Assembly: GCA_934547065.1 (NCBI GenBank) | Contig: CAKTEF010000002.1 | Coordinates: 1 to 64,000 of the forward strand | DNA: 64,000 bases | Source: an uncultured Faecalibacterium sp. | Lineage (GTDB): Bacteria; Bacillota; Clostridia; Oscillospirales; Ruminococcaceae | Direction of reading: 5' to 3' | Shown: in pieces, positions 45,897 to 54,076 of the stretch | Position numbering within the stretch: the first letter of the stretch is position 1 | Layout: every line of letters starts with the position of its first letter | The notes under the pieces: model-generated | What the model was told of the DNA's origin: nothing | Seen by the model: only the letters and a program-made list of their open reading frames with translations | The model's database searches: none | Program-made: the position numbers and the translations under genes

Positions 45897-47097
45897 CCAA
45901 ATCCTCCACCGTATCCACGGTACATGTTACGCGGTGCGTCCGCCCCCGGAGCGTGCAGCTCTGCCCGGCCCGGAGTTCATCCGGCGTGCAGACAGTTCCT
46001 CTGGGATCCTGAACCAGCGCATAGCCGCGGGCCAGGACCGCATAGGGATCCAGCGACCCTGCCAACGCGGCTCCATGCCGCAGCCGCAGCTCACTGGCCT
46101 GCACCCGGCTCTGCGCCGCCGCGCGCAGCCGGGCCGAAAGTTCTTCCAGCTTCTGCCCGCGGACATTCAGCGGGGCCTGCACTTCCGTGCGCGAAAGCGG
46201 CTGCTGCGCCTGTTCCAATCTATTATAGCATAAACTCAGCCTGTTTTGGATAGAATTGTGAATATTTTCTTCCAAATTGCATAATTTTCGTTGATATTCT
46301 GCCCGGTCAGGCACGGCAAGCTCTGCCGCAGCCGAGGGCGTGGGGGCCCGCTGGTCCGCCACAAAATCCAGAATGGTAAAGTCGATCTCGTGGCCGATGG
46401 CGCTGATCAGCGGCGTTTTGCAGCGGTAGGCCGCGCGGGCGATCGGTTCTGCGTTGAACACCCACAGGTCCTCCCGGCTGCCGCCGCCGCGTGCCACGAT
46501 GATCTCGTCTGCCTGGCCGCATCGATCCAGCCGGTCGATCGCCGCTGCGATCTCCCCCGCCGCTTCAAAGCCCTGCACATTGACCGGGCAGAGCAGCAGC
46601 CGCACCGCCGGCCACCGGCGGCCGATCACGTTGCGGATATCCTGCAATGCTGCGCCGGTCTTGCTGGTGACAAGGCCGATGCATTTGGGGATCTGCGGCA
46701 GCGGCTTTTTATGCTCTGCCGCAAACAGTCCTTCTTTTTCCAATTTGGCTTTCAGCTGCTCAAACAACAGCTGCTGCTGGCCGATGCCGTCCGGGAACAT
46801 GGCGTTGACATACACCTGGAACGCGCCGTCCCGCTCGTACAGGGTGGCACGGCACCGCACCACCACTTTCATGCCCTCCTCCGGCTCAAAGCCGAGCATC
46901 CGGGCATCGGAGCGGAACATCACCGCCTTGACGCTGGCGTTCTCGTCCCGCAGCGTAAAATAGCAGTGGCCGCTCCGGGCATTGCGCACAAAGTTGGCGA
47001 TCTCGCCCCGCAGAGCCAGTTCAAACAGGGCATCGTTTGCATCCAGCAGGTTCTTGACATAGCGGTTCAGCGCCGAAACAGTGATCACTTCAGCCAT
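45874..47097 (-). CDS. xseA: exodeoxyribonuclease VII large subunit
   Basis: 407 residues. An N-terminal OB fold ('LRGEIANFVRNARSGHCYFTL') precedes the catalytic domain ('GLVTSKTGAALQDI', 'ARGGGSREDLW', 'GHEIDFTILD') and a helical C-terminus. It degrades single-stranded DNA. ATG 47097 matches the family start and lies within the end of the Kae1-like gene (overlap of 13 bases). The frame upstream is a shadow. Confidence 0.95.
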   Translation of the reverse strand: MAEVITVSALNRYVKNLLDANDALFELALRGEIANFVRNARSGHCYFTLRDENASVKAVMFRSDARMLGFEPEEGMKVVVRCRATLYERDGAFQVYVNAMFPDGIGQQQLLFEQLKAKLEKEGLFAAEHKKPLPQIPKCIGLVTSKTGAALQDIRNVIGRRWPAVRLLLCPVNVQGFEAAGEIAAAIDRLDRCGQADEIIVARGGGSREDLWVFNAEPIARAAYRCKTPLISAIGHEIDFTILDFVADQRAPTPSAAAELAVPDRAEYQRKLCNLEENIHNSIQNRLSLCYNRLEQAQQPLSRTEVQAPLNVRGQKLEELSARLRAAAQSRVQASELRLRHGAALAGSLDPYAVLARGYALVQDPRGTVCTPDELRAGQSCTLRGRTHRVTCTVDTVEDLDESTQKL

Positions 47098-48026
47098 AGT
47101 CCGGCCTCCCGTGCCGCCAGGATGGACACCCCGATGGCATTGTCGCTGGAATACTGACCGGGCACAAAATACACCTGCGGCAGGCGCTGCTGCACCCATG
47201 CACGGATGATATCGCTGCTCATCACGCCGCCCGCGCAGACCACCGGCAGGCCGGGATACTCTTTTTGCGCCGCCCCGGTCATTTTGACCACGGTATCGGC
47301 CACGCACAGCAGGCAGTATTTGCAGACGTAGGCCGGGCTTTTGCCCGCCTTCAGAAGTGCATTGCACTGGTTTTCCAGCCCCGAAAGGCTGCACTCCATC
47401 CCGCGCACGCTCGATTTGGGCTTGATGGGTTCCGTGTACTCGGCTGCCAGACGGGAGACTTCTGCCCCGGCCGGGAAACCAAAGCCCAGCCTGACCCCCA
47501 CCCGGTCCACTGCCTGGCCCGCATAGAGATCGGTGCTGGTGCCCAGGGTCTCAATGGTGCGCACCTGGTCGCAGAGCAAAAGATCCGTGGTGCCGCCCGA
47601 AATGTGGAACAGCAGCACCTTTTCCCGGAACAATTCCTCGCCCCTGGCGGCAAACAATGCAGCCGCCGCGTGGCCCTGCTGATGGGTGGTGCGGACGAGC
47701 GGGATCCCGCGTGCCTGTGCAAATGCCGTTGCTGCGCTGACCCCCGCAAGGAAGCAGGGCATGTAGCTTCCCTCCACAGGGCGGGGCTTCTGGGAGACCC
47801 CCACGGCTGCGATCCGGGTCAGATCCGCTTCGCGGCCAAGTTCTTCCAGCATCTCCGGCAAAGCCGCAGTATGGTGGAACAGTGCGTCGCTCTGGCGCAG
47901 GCCAAGCTGGCCCTCTTTGACCGGCAGAAACCGTTTTTTTGCGCAAACAACCTCTCCGGCTGTGTCAAAAACTGCCAGAGAGGTTGCATAGTTGCTTGTG
48001 TCGATGCCCAGTGTATAGCAGCTCAC
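47085..48026 (-). CDS. Kae1/TsaD-like protein (paralogue)
   Basis: A 313-residue member of the ASKHA fold. 'LGIDTSNYATSLAVFD' starts it, the metal pair is in 'THQQGHAAAA' (HxxxH), and 'HISGGTTDLLL' and 'VVCAGGVMSS' follow. True TsaD makes the t6A tRNA base with TsaB/C/E; none of those genes is here, and this protein is shorter and divergent, so I treat it as a paralogue of unknown substrate. It occupies the place where folD sits in the Bacillus operon and overlaps nusB by four bases. Confidence 0.82.
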   Translation of the reverse strand: MSCYTLGIDTSNYATSLAVFDTAGEVVCAKKRFLPVKEGQLGLRQSDALFHHTAALPEMLEELGREADLTRIAAVGVSQKPRPVEGSYMPCFLAGVSAATAFAQARGIPLVRTTHQQGHAAAALFAARGEELFREKVLLFHISGGTTDLLLCDQVRTIETLGTSTDLYAGQAVDRVGVRLGFGFPAGAEVSRLAAEYTEPIKPKSSVRGMECSLSGLENQCNALLKAGKSPAYVCKYCLLCVADTVVKMTGAAQKEYPGLPVVCAGGVMSSDIIRAWVQQRLPQVYFVPGQYSSDNAIGVSILAAREAGLWLK

Positions 48027-48472
48027 GGTTCGACCGGCTCTGCCTGTTCTGCCGTATCCAGACCCTTTTCCCGCGCAACGGCACCCAACAGGCCGTTGAC
48101 AAACTGGTAATCCTCGTCTGCGCCGTATTTCTTGGTCAGCTCCACGGCCTCGTTGATCACAACGCCGGGCTTTTTCTCGTCGCCATACAGCATCTCCGCC
48201 AGTGCCAGACGCAGCACCGTCAGGCTGACGCGCGGCAGGCGCTCCATGGTCCAGTTGCGCAGATGATCCCGGATCAGGTCATCCACCTCTGCCGAGTGGT
48301 CGTAATATGCGCGCAGCAGCCGCTGGCCGAACACATCCACCGGGTGCTCCTCATCGCACTCGGTGTGGTTGGTCAGGGCCTCCTGCAGGGGCACATCCCC
48401 AAAGGTCTGCGAAAAAGCCAGCAGGAACGCATTCTCGCGGGCTTCACGGCGGGGCAAAATCTTCTCCATCAT
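48023..48472 (-). CDS. nusB: transcription antitermination factor NusB
   Basis: A 149-residue all-helical protein that binds boxA of rRNA leaders with NusE. 'RREARENAFLLAFSQTF' and 'INEAVELTKKYGADEDYQFVNG'-type sequence near the end are characteristic. The ribosome site GAGGAA precedes two consecutive ATG codons (48472, 48469). Confidence 0.94.
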   Translation of the reverse strand: MMEKILPRREARENAFLLAFSQTFGDVPLQEALTNHTECDEEHPVDVFGQRLLRAYYDHSAEVDDLIRDHLRNWTMERLPRVSLTVLRLALAEMLYGDEKKPGVVINEAVELTKKYGADEDYQFVNGLLGAVAREKGLDTAEQAEPVEP

Positions 48473-48487
48473 TCTTCCTCTATCCTC

Positions 48488-48853
48488 TTATTCCTGTTCT
48501 TCGGCAGCAAGGCCTGCAATGATCAGGTTCACCCGGCTGACGGTCACATTGGTCATGTTCTGCACAGCCGTTTTCACGTTTTCCTGCACCTTTTCTGCCA
48601 CCACGGGGATCTTGCTGCCAAACCGGACCACCAGGTTCAGCGTCAGTTCTGCCGTGCCGTCCCGCATTTCCACGGTGACCGGCGGCTGGATGCTGGCCTT
48701 TTCCAGCAGGTCCTTGACTTTCTGGTTCTGCTGGCCGCAGGACACCTCGGCCACGCCCTCGACTTCCAGCGCAGCGCAGCGTGCGATCTTACCGATCACC
48801 TCGGTGGAAATTTGCAGGCTCCCGCCATTAAGATCCATATTCTGTAAATCCAT
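48488..48853 (-). CDS. Asp23/Gls24 family envelope stress protein
   Basis: A 121-residue protein with the Asp23 pattern: 'ISTEVIGKIARCAALEVEGV', then 'VTVEMRDGTAELTLNLVVRFG'. Homologues in this operon (YqhY) help regulate acetyl-CoA carboxylase. ATG 48853 has GGAGG upstream. It is the first gene of the operon that runs to recN. Confidence 0.92.
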   Translation of the reverse strand: MDLQNMDLNGGSLQISTEVIGKIARCAALEVEGVAEVSCGQQNQKVKDLLEKASIQPPVTVEMRDGTAELTLNLVVRFGSKIPVVAEKVQENVKTAVQNMTNVTVSRVNLIIAGLAAEEQE

Positions 48854-48871
48854 TCTATGGTCCTCCATCTG

Positions 48872-48891
48872 AAATGAGCGTGTGCTCATTT
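48872..48891. promoter_or_regulatory. perfect hairpin in the asp23 leader
   Basis: AAATGAGC-GTGT-GCTCATTT, an 8-bp stem with a four-base loop, lies between the operon promoter and the asp23 start. On the + strand it is followed by T-rich sequence; on the - strand, the transcribed one, it is not. It may be a leader control element. Confidence 0.45.
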
Positions 48892-48946
48892 GTTTTATTT
48901 TCATCTGTTCAGGGGATGCTCCCCCTTCCTTACATGCTACTGTCTT

Positions 48947-48975
48947 ATTATACCATCGTTTTGAAATTTATACAA
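48947..48975 (-). promoter_or_regulatory. promoter of the asp23-nusB-...-recN operon
   Basis: -35 TTGTAT (48975-48970), 17-base spacer, extended -10 TGG-TATAAT (48952-48947). The leader is about 90 bases. Confidence 0.82.
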
Positions 48976-48988
48976 CACCCACTGTATT

Positions 48989-50056
48989 TTATCGGCACAC
49001 TTTCCGTCCGGCGGGCGGCAGAGCCTCGGTCAGGCGGCACACCGCCAGACAGCACGCCAGGAACACCAGCACCGCGCGATCCGGTGCCACGCGTGGAAAT
49101 ACCAGCACCCGCTGCGGCAGCGTGCTGAACACCGCACTTTCCCCGCTGGGCAGCAGCAGATAAAACAAGATCAGCGAAAACGGCAGATGAAGCAGCCGGG
49201 CGGTATACAGCGGACGCAGGGTCATTTGCGCCGGGCAGAGGGTGCGCACCTGAAGCAGAACAGAGGCCCCCTGCACACTGAGAGCCATACAGCACAAAAA
49301 ACTGGCCCAGCGCCCGGTGCGGGAGGCCAGATCGCACCCGGAGCAGACTTCCAGCGCCATGGCGCAAAGAGTGCCCGCCCCTGCGGGCAGCAGCGCTCCC
49401 GCTCCGGCTGCCAGCATCCGGAAAAACAGGACAAAGGCGCAGAGCTTCAGATATGTCTCCGCCGCCCCGGCCAGGATCTCATCCAGCCGGGGCGGGAGCT
49501 GCTCCGGCAGATCTGCCGGGGACAGCGATGGGGGATTTTTTCGGTCAAAGCAGCGGAGCAGCGCCGCCGCAAGATACCCGGCAGCCGTCTGTGCCGCAAA
49601 CAGCAGCACCCCCAGCTCTGCGCTGCCCAGCATCGTCTGCCCCACCGTGAGCACCACAAACGACGGGCTGGAACAAACGCAGGCCGGAAGCAGAGCATCG
49701 GCCTCCCTGGCCGAGAGCCGACCGCTGCGCACAGCTTCCGCCGCAGCATGGGCCGCCGGGGCAAAGCCGCCTACAAAGCCGATCATCAGCACCCGTGCCG
49801 CGCAGGCACTGCGGACCCCCAGCAGTCGCGCCGCCGGGCGGAATGGGACCGCCAGCACATCCCCCGCCGGACACCGGATCAGCAGCCCGGACACCACCAG
49901 AAACGGAAACAGAGAAAGCAGCAGCGGCCCGCCGCAGAGCGCCAGTCCCTCGCGCAGGGCCTGCATACAGGCTTCCGGCTCTGCAAACGGCAGGATCCCC
50001 GCCGCAAGGGCGGTCAAAAGCAGAAAAACCCCGGAATTTTTGCAAAACCGATACAT
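48989..50056 (-). CDS. ylbJ: sporulation integral membrane protein YlbJ
   Basis: A 355-residue polytopic membrane protein of the YlbJ/nucleoside-recognition (gate) type. It has the paired 'LFPFLVVSGLLIR' and 'GFVGGFAPAAHAAAEAVRSG' segments. In Bacillus ylbJ is mother-cell expressed and needed for cortex formation. ATG 50056 is seven bases after GGGGG. It is divergent from yqfC with about 75 bases between; a palindromic CATATATATG there could serve sporulation promoters. Confidence 0.85.
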   Translation of the reverse strand: MYRFCKNSGVFLLLTALAAGILPFAEPEACMQALREGLALCGGPLLLSLFPFLVVSGLLIRCPAGDVLAVPFRPAARLLGVRSACAARVLMIGFVGGFAPAAHAAAEAVRSGRLSAREADALLPACVCSSPSFVVLTVGQTMLGSAELGVLLFAAQTAAGYLAAALLRCFDRKNPPSLSPADLPEQLPPRLDEILAGAAETYLKLCAFVLFFRMLAAGAGALLPAGAGTLCAMALEVCSGCDLASRTGRWASFLCCMALSVQGASVLLQVRTLCPAQMTLRPLYTARLLHLPFSLILFYLLLPSGESAVFSTLPQRVLVFPRVAPDRAVLVFLACCLAVCRLTEALPPAGRKVCR

Positions 50057-50130
50057 ACACATGCCCCCTGTTTCCATATATATGTAGCACCGTGCGCAGC
50101 TTTGCACGGGCGGCATGGGAGGGAGCAGGT

Positions 50131-50418
50131 GTGAAACAACGAGCCAAAGCGCATCTCACCCCGCGCGGCTGGCTGCGGCGGATGCTGCGCCAGCCGCCCC
50201 ATGGGTTCTATGGGCAGCCATCGGTCTACCTCAGCGCGGGCCGGATGGAGATCGAGCATTTCCGGCGCATCCGCACCTATGACGAGGGCAGGCTTTGCCT
50301 GGAGTTTGCCCAGGGCCTGCTCACCGTTTACGGCGATGGACTGCGGATCGAAACACTGGCCGCCCACCGGATCACTCTGCGGGGGCTGTTTCTGCGCACA
50401 GATTTTTCAAAGGACTAA
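50131..50418 (+). CDS. yqfC: sporulation protein YqfC
   Basis: A 95-residue YabP/YqfC-family protein, with 'GRMEIEHFRRIRTYDEGRL' and 'LRGLFLRTDF' resembling the family core. GTG 50131 follows a GGGAGGG sequence. In Bacillus it is a sigma-E gene just before yqfD, as here. The frame extends upstream but is not family-like there. Confidence 0.85.
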   Translation: MKQRAKAHLTPRGWLRRMLRQPPHGFYGQPSVYLSAGRMEIEHFRRIRTYDEGRLCLEFAQGLLTVYGDGLRIETLAAHRITLRGLFLRTDFSKD

Positions 50419-50450
50419 AACCAAAGGGGGCGGGGCGGATCGACACACTG

Positions 50451-51581
50451 TTGTGGTGGGCCGGTGTGCAGTTTACGGCACAGAACGGCAGCCCCGAACG
50501 CCTGCTTACGGAAGCGGCGCGGACAGGCATTCATCTCTCACAGGTCTGTCCCCTGCCCGGTGGGTTCCGTGCCTGCTGTGCTGCCTGGCGGTACCGCCGC
50601 CTGGCCGCGCTTGCCCGCAAGCGCCGGGTCCGCCTGCGCATCCAGAAGCGTTGGGGCGTGTTTTTCCGGCTGCGGCCCTGGCTTGCGCGGCGTGGGCTTT
50701 GGGCGGGGCTTGCTCTGTTCGTTCCGCTGCTGCTCTGGTCCCAGCAATTCGTCTGGGCCGTGGATGCCGCCGGCCTGACGACCGGGCAGCGGGCACGGGC
50801 AGCAGAGATCTTGCGCCAGACGATCCGGCTGATGCCGGGCGCTTCGGCCACCCAGGAAAAACTCACTGCCGGGGAGTACGCCCTGCTGCAAAGCGGGGAG
50901 TTTTCCTGGGCCAGCCTGAATTTCCTTGATGGGCGGCTTGTGATCGAAGCCGCCCAGGCAAAGCCTGTGCCGGACATTGCAGCCGGAACGCTCCATGGCC
51001 TGCGGGCCAAGGTATCCGGCACCGTTGTCCGCACAAACCTTGCCAGCGGGACCATGCTTGTGACACCCGGCCAGGAAGTCGAAGCCGGGCAGGGACTGAT
51101 CGGCACTGCACGGGCCGAGCGGGATGGCACATTGATCTTCCAGCCAGCCGCCGGGCAGGTGCAGGCGCAGTTTGAATGGAAGTTTGCGGAGGATGTCTTG
51201 CTGTCCGTTTCCACAAAACAGCTGACCGGAAAAGCCGTGGCCAAGCGCACGCTGTTTTTTGCCGGACACACCTTCCGCCTGCCCTCTCCGGCTGCCCCGA
51301 CGGATCACAGCCTCCCGGTGACACGGCATCTTCAGCCGGAACTTTTCGGGCTGGCATTCCCATTCACACTGGAAGAAACAACGTTCTATGAACAGGAAGA
51401 AACCACGCTCCTCTATTCGGAAGAACAGGCGGAAGCGCTTGCGCATCTGCACAGCCTGCAAGCTTTGAAAAAAGAGTATCCCGACGCAGAATTTGTGGCA
51501 CAGAAAGTAGATGTATCCGCCGAAAGCGACATCCTGCATTACCGGGTGGTCTACACCATCCTTGCCGATATCTGCACCTAA
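50451..51581 (+). CDS. yqfD: sporulation protein YqfD
   Basis: A 376-residue membrane-anchored protein. An N-terminal cytoplasmic part with one strong helix (about residue 80-100, 'GLWAGLALFVPLLLW') is followed by an extracytoplasmic region with 'EVEAGQGLIG'. The layout fits the YqfD/SpoIV family. The start is uncertain: TTG 50451 fits the family's N-terminus, but the nearest G-rich site is about 12 bases upstream. It is followed by a bidirectional terminator. Confidence 0.83.
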   Translation: MWWAGVQFTAQNGSPERLLTEAARTGIHLSQVCPLPGGFRACCAAWRYRRLAALARKRRVRLRIQKRWGVFFRLRPWLARRGLWAGLALFVPLLLWSQQFVWAVDAAGLTTGQRARAAEILRQTIRLMPGASATQEKLTAGEYALLQSGEFSWASLNFLDGRLVIEAAQAKPVPDIAAGTLHGLRAKVSGTVVRTNLASGTMLVTPGQEVEAGQGLIGTARAERDGTLIFQPAAGQVQAQFEWKFAEDVLLSVSTKQLTGKAVAKRTLFFAGHTFRLPSPAAPTDHSLPVTRHLQPELFGLAFPFTLEETTFYEQEETTLLYSEEQAEALAHLHSLQALKKEYPDAEFVAQKVDVSAESDILHYRVVYTILADICT

Positions 51582-51584
51582 AAG

Positions 51585-51621
51585 CAGCGGCCCGGAGCGA
51601 GAAACTCCGGGCCGCTGTTTG
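51585..51621. terminator. bidirectional terminator between yqfD and hslO
   Basis: A perfect 13-bp stem, CAGCGGCCCGGAG (51585-51597) with CTCCGGGCCGCTG (51605-51617). T-tracts follow on the + side and, on the - side, after hslO. Confidence 0.9.
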
Positions 51622-51646
51622 TTCTGATTTTTGTCTGATCTTATGC

Positions 51647-52558
51647 TCAGGCTTCCGGCTCCTGCTCTGCGGCAGGCTCCGTTTTGTAAGCAGCCTTTTC
51701 CACCAGCTTGTTCAGGTCAAAATGATACTTGGTGTGGCAGAAATGGCAGACCACTTCGCAGTCCGGGTCCTCATCGCGGAGCTTTTCCAGCTCCTTACGG
51801 CCCAGGCTCAGCAGCATTTCCTCGGTACGCTCGGCGCTGCAATCACACTTGTACTGCACGTCACGCTCATCCAGGACATTGGGGTTGAAGCCCGCCAGGG
51901 CAAGGTCCATCATATCCGCCGGGGTCTTGCCCTCCCGAAGCAGTTCGGTAACGGAAGGCATAGCGGCGATGTTCTGCTCCAGCTGGGTGATCTCGGCATC
52001 GGTGGCACCCGGCAGCAGCTGAAGCAAAAAGCCGCCCGCGCAGGCAATGGTCAGGTCGGTATCCACCAGCACACCCAGAGCGCAGACGGTGGGCACCTGC
52101 TCGCTGTATGCATAGTAGCTGGTCAGGTCCTCGGCGATCTCGCCGGACACCAGCGGCACCTGGCCCACGGTAGGCTCCTTTTGCAGGCGGTTGTCGCGGA
52201 TGACGGTCAGCACGCCGTTTTTGCCCACAGCACCGCCCACATCCAGGTGGCCGTTCTCTTTCAGGGGCAGCTCCACCAGCGGGTTGTCGATGCAGCCCTT
52301 GACATTTCCTGTTCCATCGGTGCAGGCGATCACGGTGCCGGTCGGGCCGCCGCCCGCCACGCGCAGGGTGACGGTATCGCGGTCGTCTTTCAGCATCGAG
52401 CCCATCAGCGAAGCACCGGTAAGCAGGCGGCCCAGAGCAGCGCTGCAAGTGGCGCTGGTATGGTGCAGCTGCTCTGCCTTGCGGACGATCTCGGTGGAAT
52501 CCACACCGCAGAATACAACGCCGCCATTTTCCGAAAGGCCTCGGATCAGATTTGACAT
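51647..52558 (-). CDS. hslO: redox-regulated chaperone Hsp33
   Basis: 303 residues. The C-terminal zinc switch carries the four cysteines as 'CDC' and 'CHFC'; oxidation releases zinc and activates holdase activity. The N-terminal domain has 'GGGPTGTVIACTDG'. A short acidic tail follows the zinc domain. It begins one base after the methyltransferase stop. Confidence 0.95.
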   Translation of the reverse strand: MSNLIRGLSENGGVVFCGVDSTEIVRKAEQLHHTSATCSAALGRLLTGASLMGSMLKDDRDTVTLRVAGGGPTGTVIACTDGTGNVKGCIDNPLVELPLKENGHLDVGGAVGKNGVLTVIRDNRLQKEPTVGQVPLVSGEIAEDLTSYYAYSEQVPTVCALGVLVDTDLTIACAGGFLLQLLPGATDAEITQLEQNIAAMPSVTELLREGKTPADMMDLALAGFNPNVLDERDVQYKCDCSAERTEEMLLSLGRKELEKLRDEDPDCEVVCHFCHTKYHFDLNKLVEKAAYKTEPAAEQEPEA

Positions 52559-52559
52559 A

Positions 52560-53312
52560 TTACGTTTCCTCCAATTGGGTATACTGCTTGACCGCGCAGA
52601 AGAAATAGCGTTCGCTCTCCTCTGTCAGCGGGCCAAAACTTTCGCCATCGCAGACGCTTTCCAGCCGGAAGCCGTGCTTTTCCAGCGCCGCGCGGATGGC
52701 TTCCAGCTCGTAGGTGTATTCATAGAACTGTTCGTGGAAGTGCTCCCCGGTCTCACGGTAGTCAATGTCCACCGTGATCTCCACCCGGCGGTCTGAGGGG
52801 TTATAGTGGTTGCGCCAGACGCAGGCGGCATCTTCTTCCTCAAAGGTGAACTCATTCTCTCCCAGGACCTGCCGGTGCTTATAGGGCGTGTTCATATCAA
52901 ACAGGAACACGCCACCCTTCTCCATGAAGAAGCCCGCATTGGCAATGGCCGTGTCCAGATCCGGGATATGGTTGAACGTATCAAAGGTCGATACTGCCCC
53001 CCGGATGGTGCCATAAAGATCCAGCTTGAGCAGGTCCTGCCGGAGCAGGAGCAGCCGCCCCGAAAGCCCCAGCTGCTCGGCCTTGTCCCGGACCACGCAG
53101 AGCATCTCCTCCGACTGGTCAATGCCGATCATATCATAGCCCGCCTGGGTCAGCATCAGGGTCAGTTCCCCCGTTCCGCAGCCAAGGTCGGCCAGGATGC
53201 CATCGGCAATGCCGTGGGCCGTCAGTTCTTTTTGGATGTGCTCATACAGAGCATCGTAATCCGCCGCGCCGTTGAATTCATCGTAAAAATAGGCAAATTC
53301 GTTATAGGCCAT
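52560..53312 (-). CDS. class I SAM-dependent methyltransferase
   Basis: 250 residues with motif I 'LADLGCGTGELTLML' and motif II 'MIGIDQSEEML'. 'FDTFNHIPD' follows, as in small-molecule methyltransferases. The substrate is unknown. It starts three bases after engB and ends one base before hslO, so it is co-transcribed with them. Confidence 0.85.
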   Translation of the reverse strand: MAYNEFAYFYDEFNGAADYDALYEHIQKELTAHGIADGILADLGCGTGELTLMLTQAGYDMIGIDQSEEMLCVVRDKAEQLGLSGRLLLLRQDLLKLDLYGTIRGAVSTFDTFNHIPDLDTAIANAGFFMEKGGVFLFDMNTPYKHRQVLGENEFTFEEEDAACVWRNHYNPSDRRVEITVDIDYRETGEHFHEQFYEYTYELEAIRAALEKHGFRLESVCDGESFGPLTEESERYFFCAVKQYTQLEET

Positions 53313-53315
53313 GGG

Positions 53316-53912
53316 TTACTCCGCTTCTTCTTCGGCTACGGCGGCATCCAGCACCGCCTGCAGTTCCGGGATGCCGTAGCCGCTCTCGCCGCTGGTCAGC
53401 ACCACTTTCTGGCAGCCATAGGGCAGGCAGAGTTTTTCAAAGTCCTCCTGCGTTTTGGCCAGCTGGCTCTTTTTCAGCTTGTCTGCCTTGGTCAGGGCCA
53501 CAACGAACGGGATCTGGTGATAGTGCAGGTATTTGAGCATCTGCAGGTCGTCGGCGCTGGGAGCGTGGCGGCAGTCGATCAACTGCACCAACAGGGTGTG
53601 GTGGCGCTGGGCCTCAAAATAGCTGTTGATCAGGTCATCCCAGCGCTCACGATCCGCATTGCTGACTTTGGCGTAGCCATAGCCGGGCAGATCGACAAAA
53701 TAGCAGTTGTCCACCGCATAGAAATTGATCGTTGCCGTTTTGCCCGGCGTGCTGGACACGCGGGCCAGGTTTTTGCGGTTGCACAGCTTGTTGATCAGGC
53801 TGGATTTGCCCACATTGGACCGCCCCGAAAAGCTCAGTTCCGGGCGGTCGCTCTCAGGCAGCTGGCTGGAAATACCGTAGCTGGCAATAAAATCAGCCTT
53901 GTTGTAGTTCAT
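53316..53912 (-). CDS. engB: ribosome biogenesis GTPase EngB (YsxC)
   Basis: 198 residues. G1 is GRSNVGKSS, G3 DLPGYG and G4 TKADK. It helps 50S assembly. ATG 53912 with AAGGAAA upstream gives the normal length. It follows lon, its usual neighbour, after a folded 164-base gap. Confidence 0.95.
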   Translation of the reverse strand: MNYNKADFIASYGISSQLPESDRPELSFSGRSNVGKSSLINKLCNRKNLARVSSTPGKTATINFYAVDNCYFVDLPGYGYAKVSNADRERWDDLINSYFEAQRHHTLLVQLIDCRHAPSADDLQMLKYLHYHQIPFVVALTKADKLKKSQLAKTQEDFEKLCLPYGCQKVVLTSGESGYGIPELQAVLDAAVAEEEAE

Positions 53913-53954
53913 GGAGCTTTCCTTTCTTTGATACATCTCATACTGGCAGGCCAT

Positions 53955-54051
53955 CCGGGAGCTTTCTCCGCGAACAGCCCGGAACCCACGGTTCCGCCCC
54001 TGTGCTTACGCACGGGGCCCCACTTCCCGGACATTCGCCGGAGAAACTCCC
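53955..54051. repeat. long folded inverted-repeat element between lon and engB
   Basis: Arms at 53957-53974 and 54034-54051 pair over about 17 positions with one bulged base on each side. They enclose two further perfect or near-perfect hairpins: GGAACC-CAC-GGTTCC (53981-53995) and CCCC-T-GTGC-TTAC-GCAC-GGGG (53997-54017). No T-tract follows on either strand, so it is not an ordinary terminator. It may be an RNA structure in the lon-engB transcript or a small palindromic repeat. Confidence 0.6.
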
Positions 54052-54076
54052 TGCCGTCCTGCCGGGGAGCGGCCCC

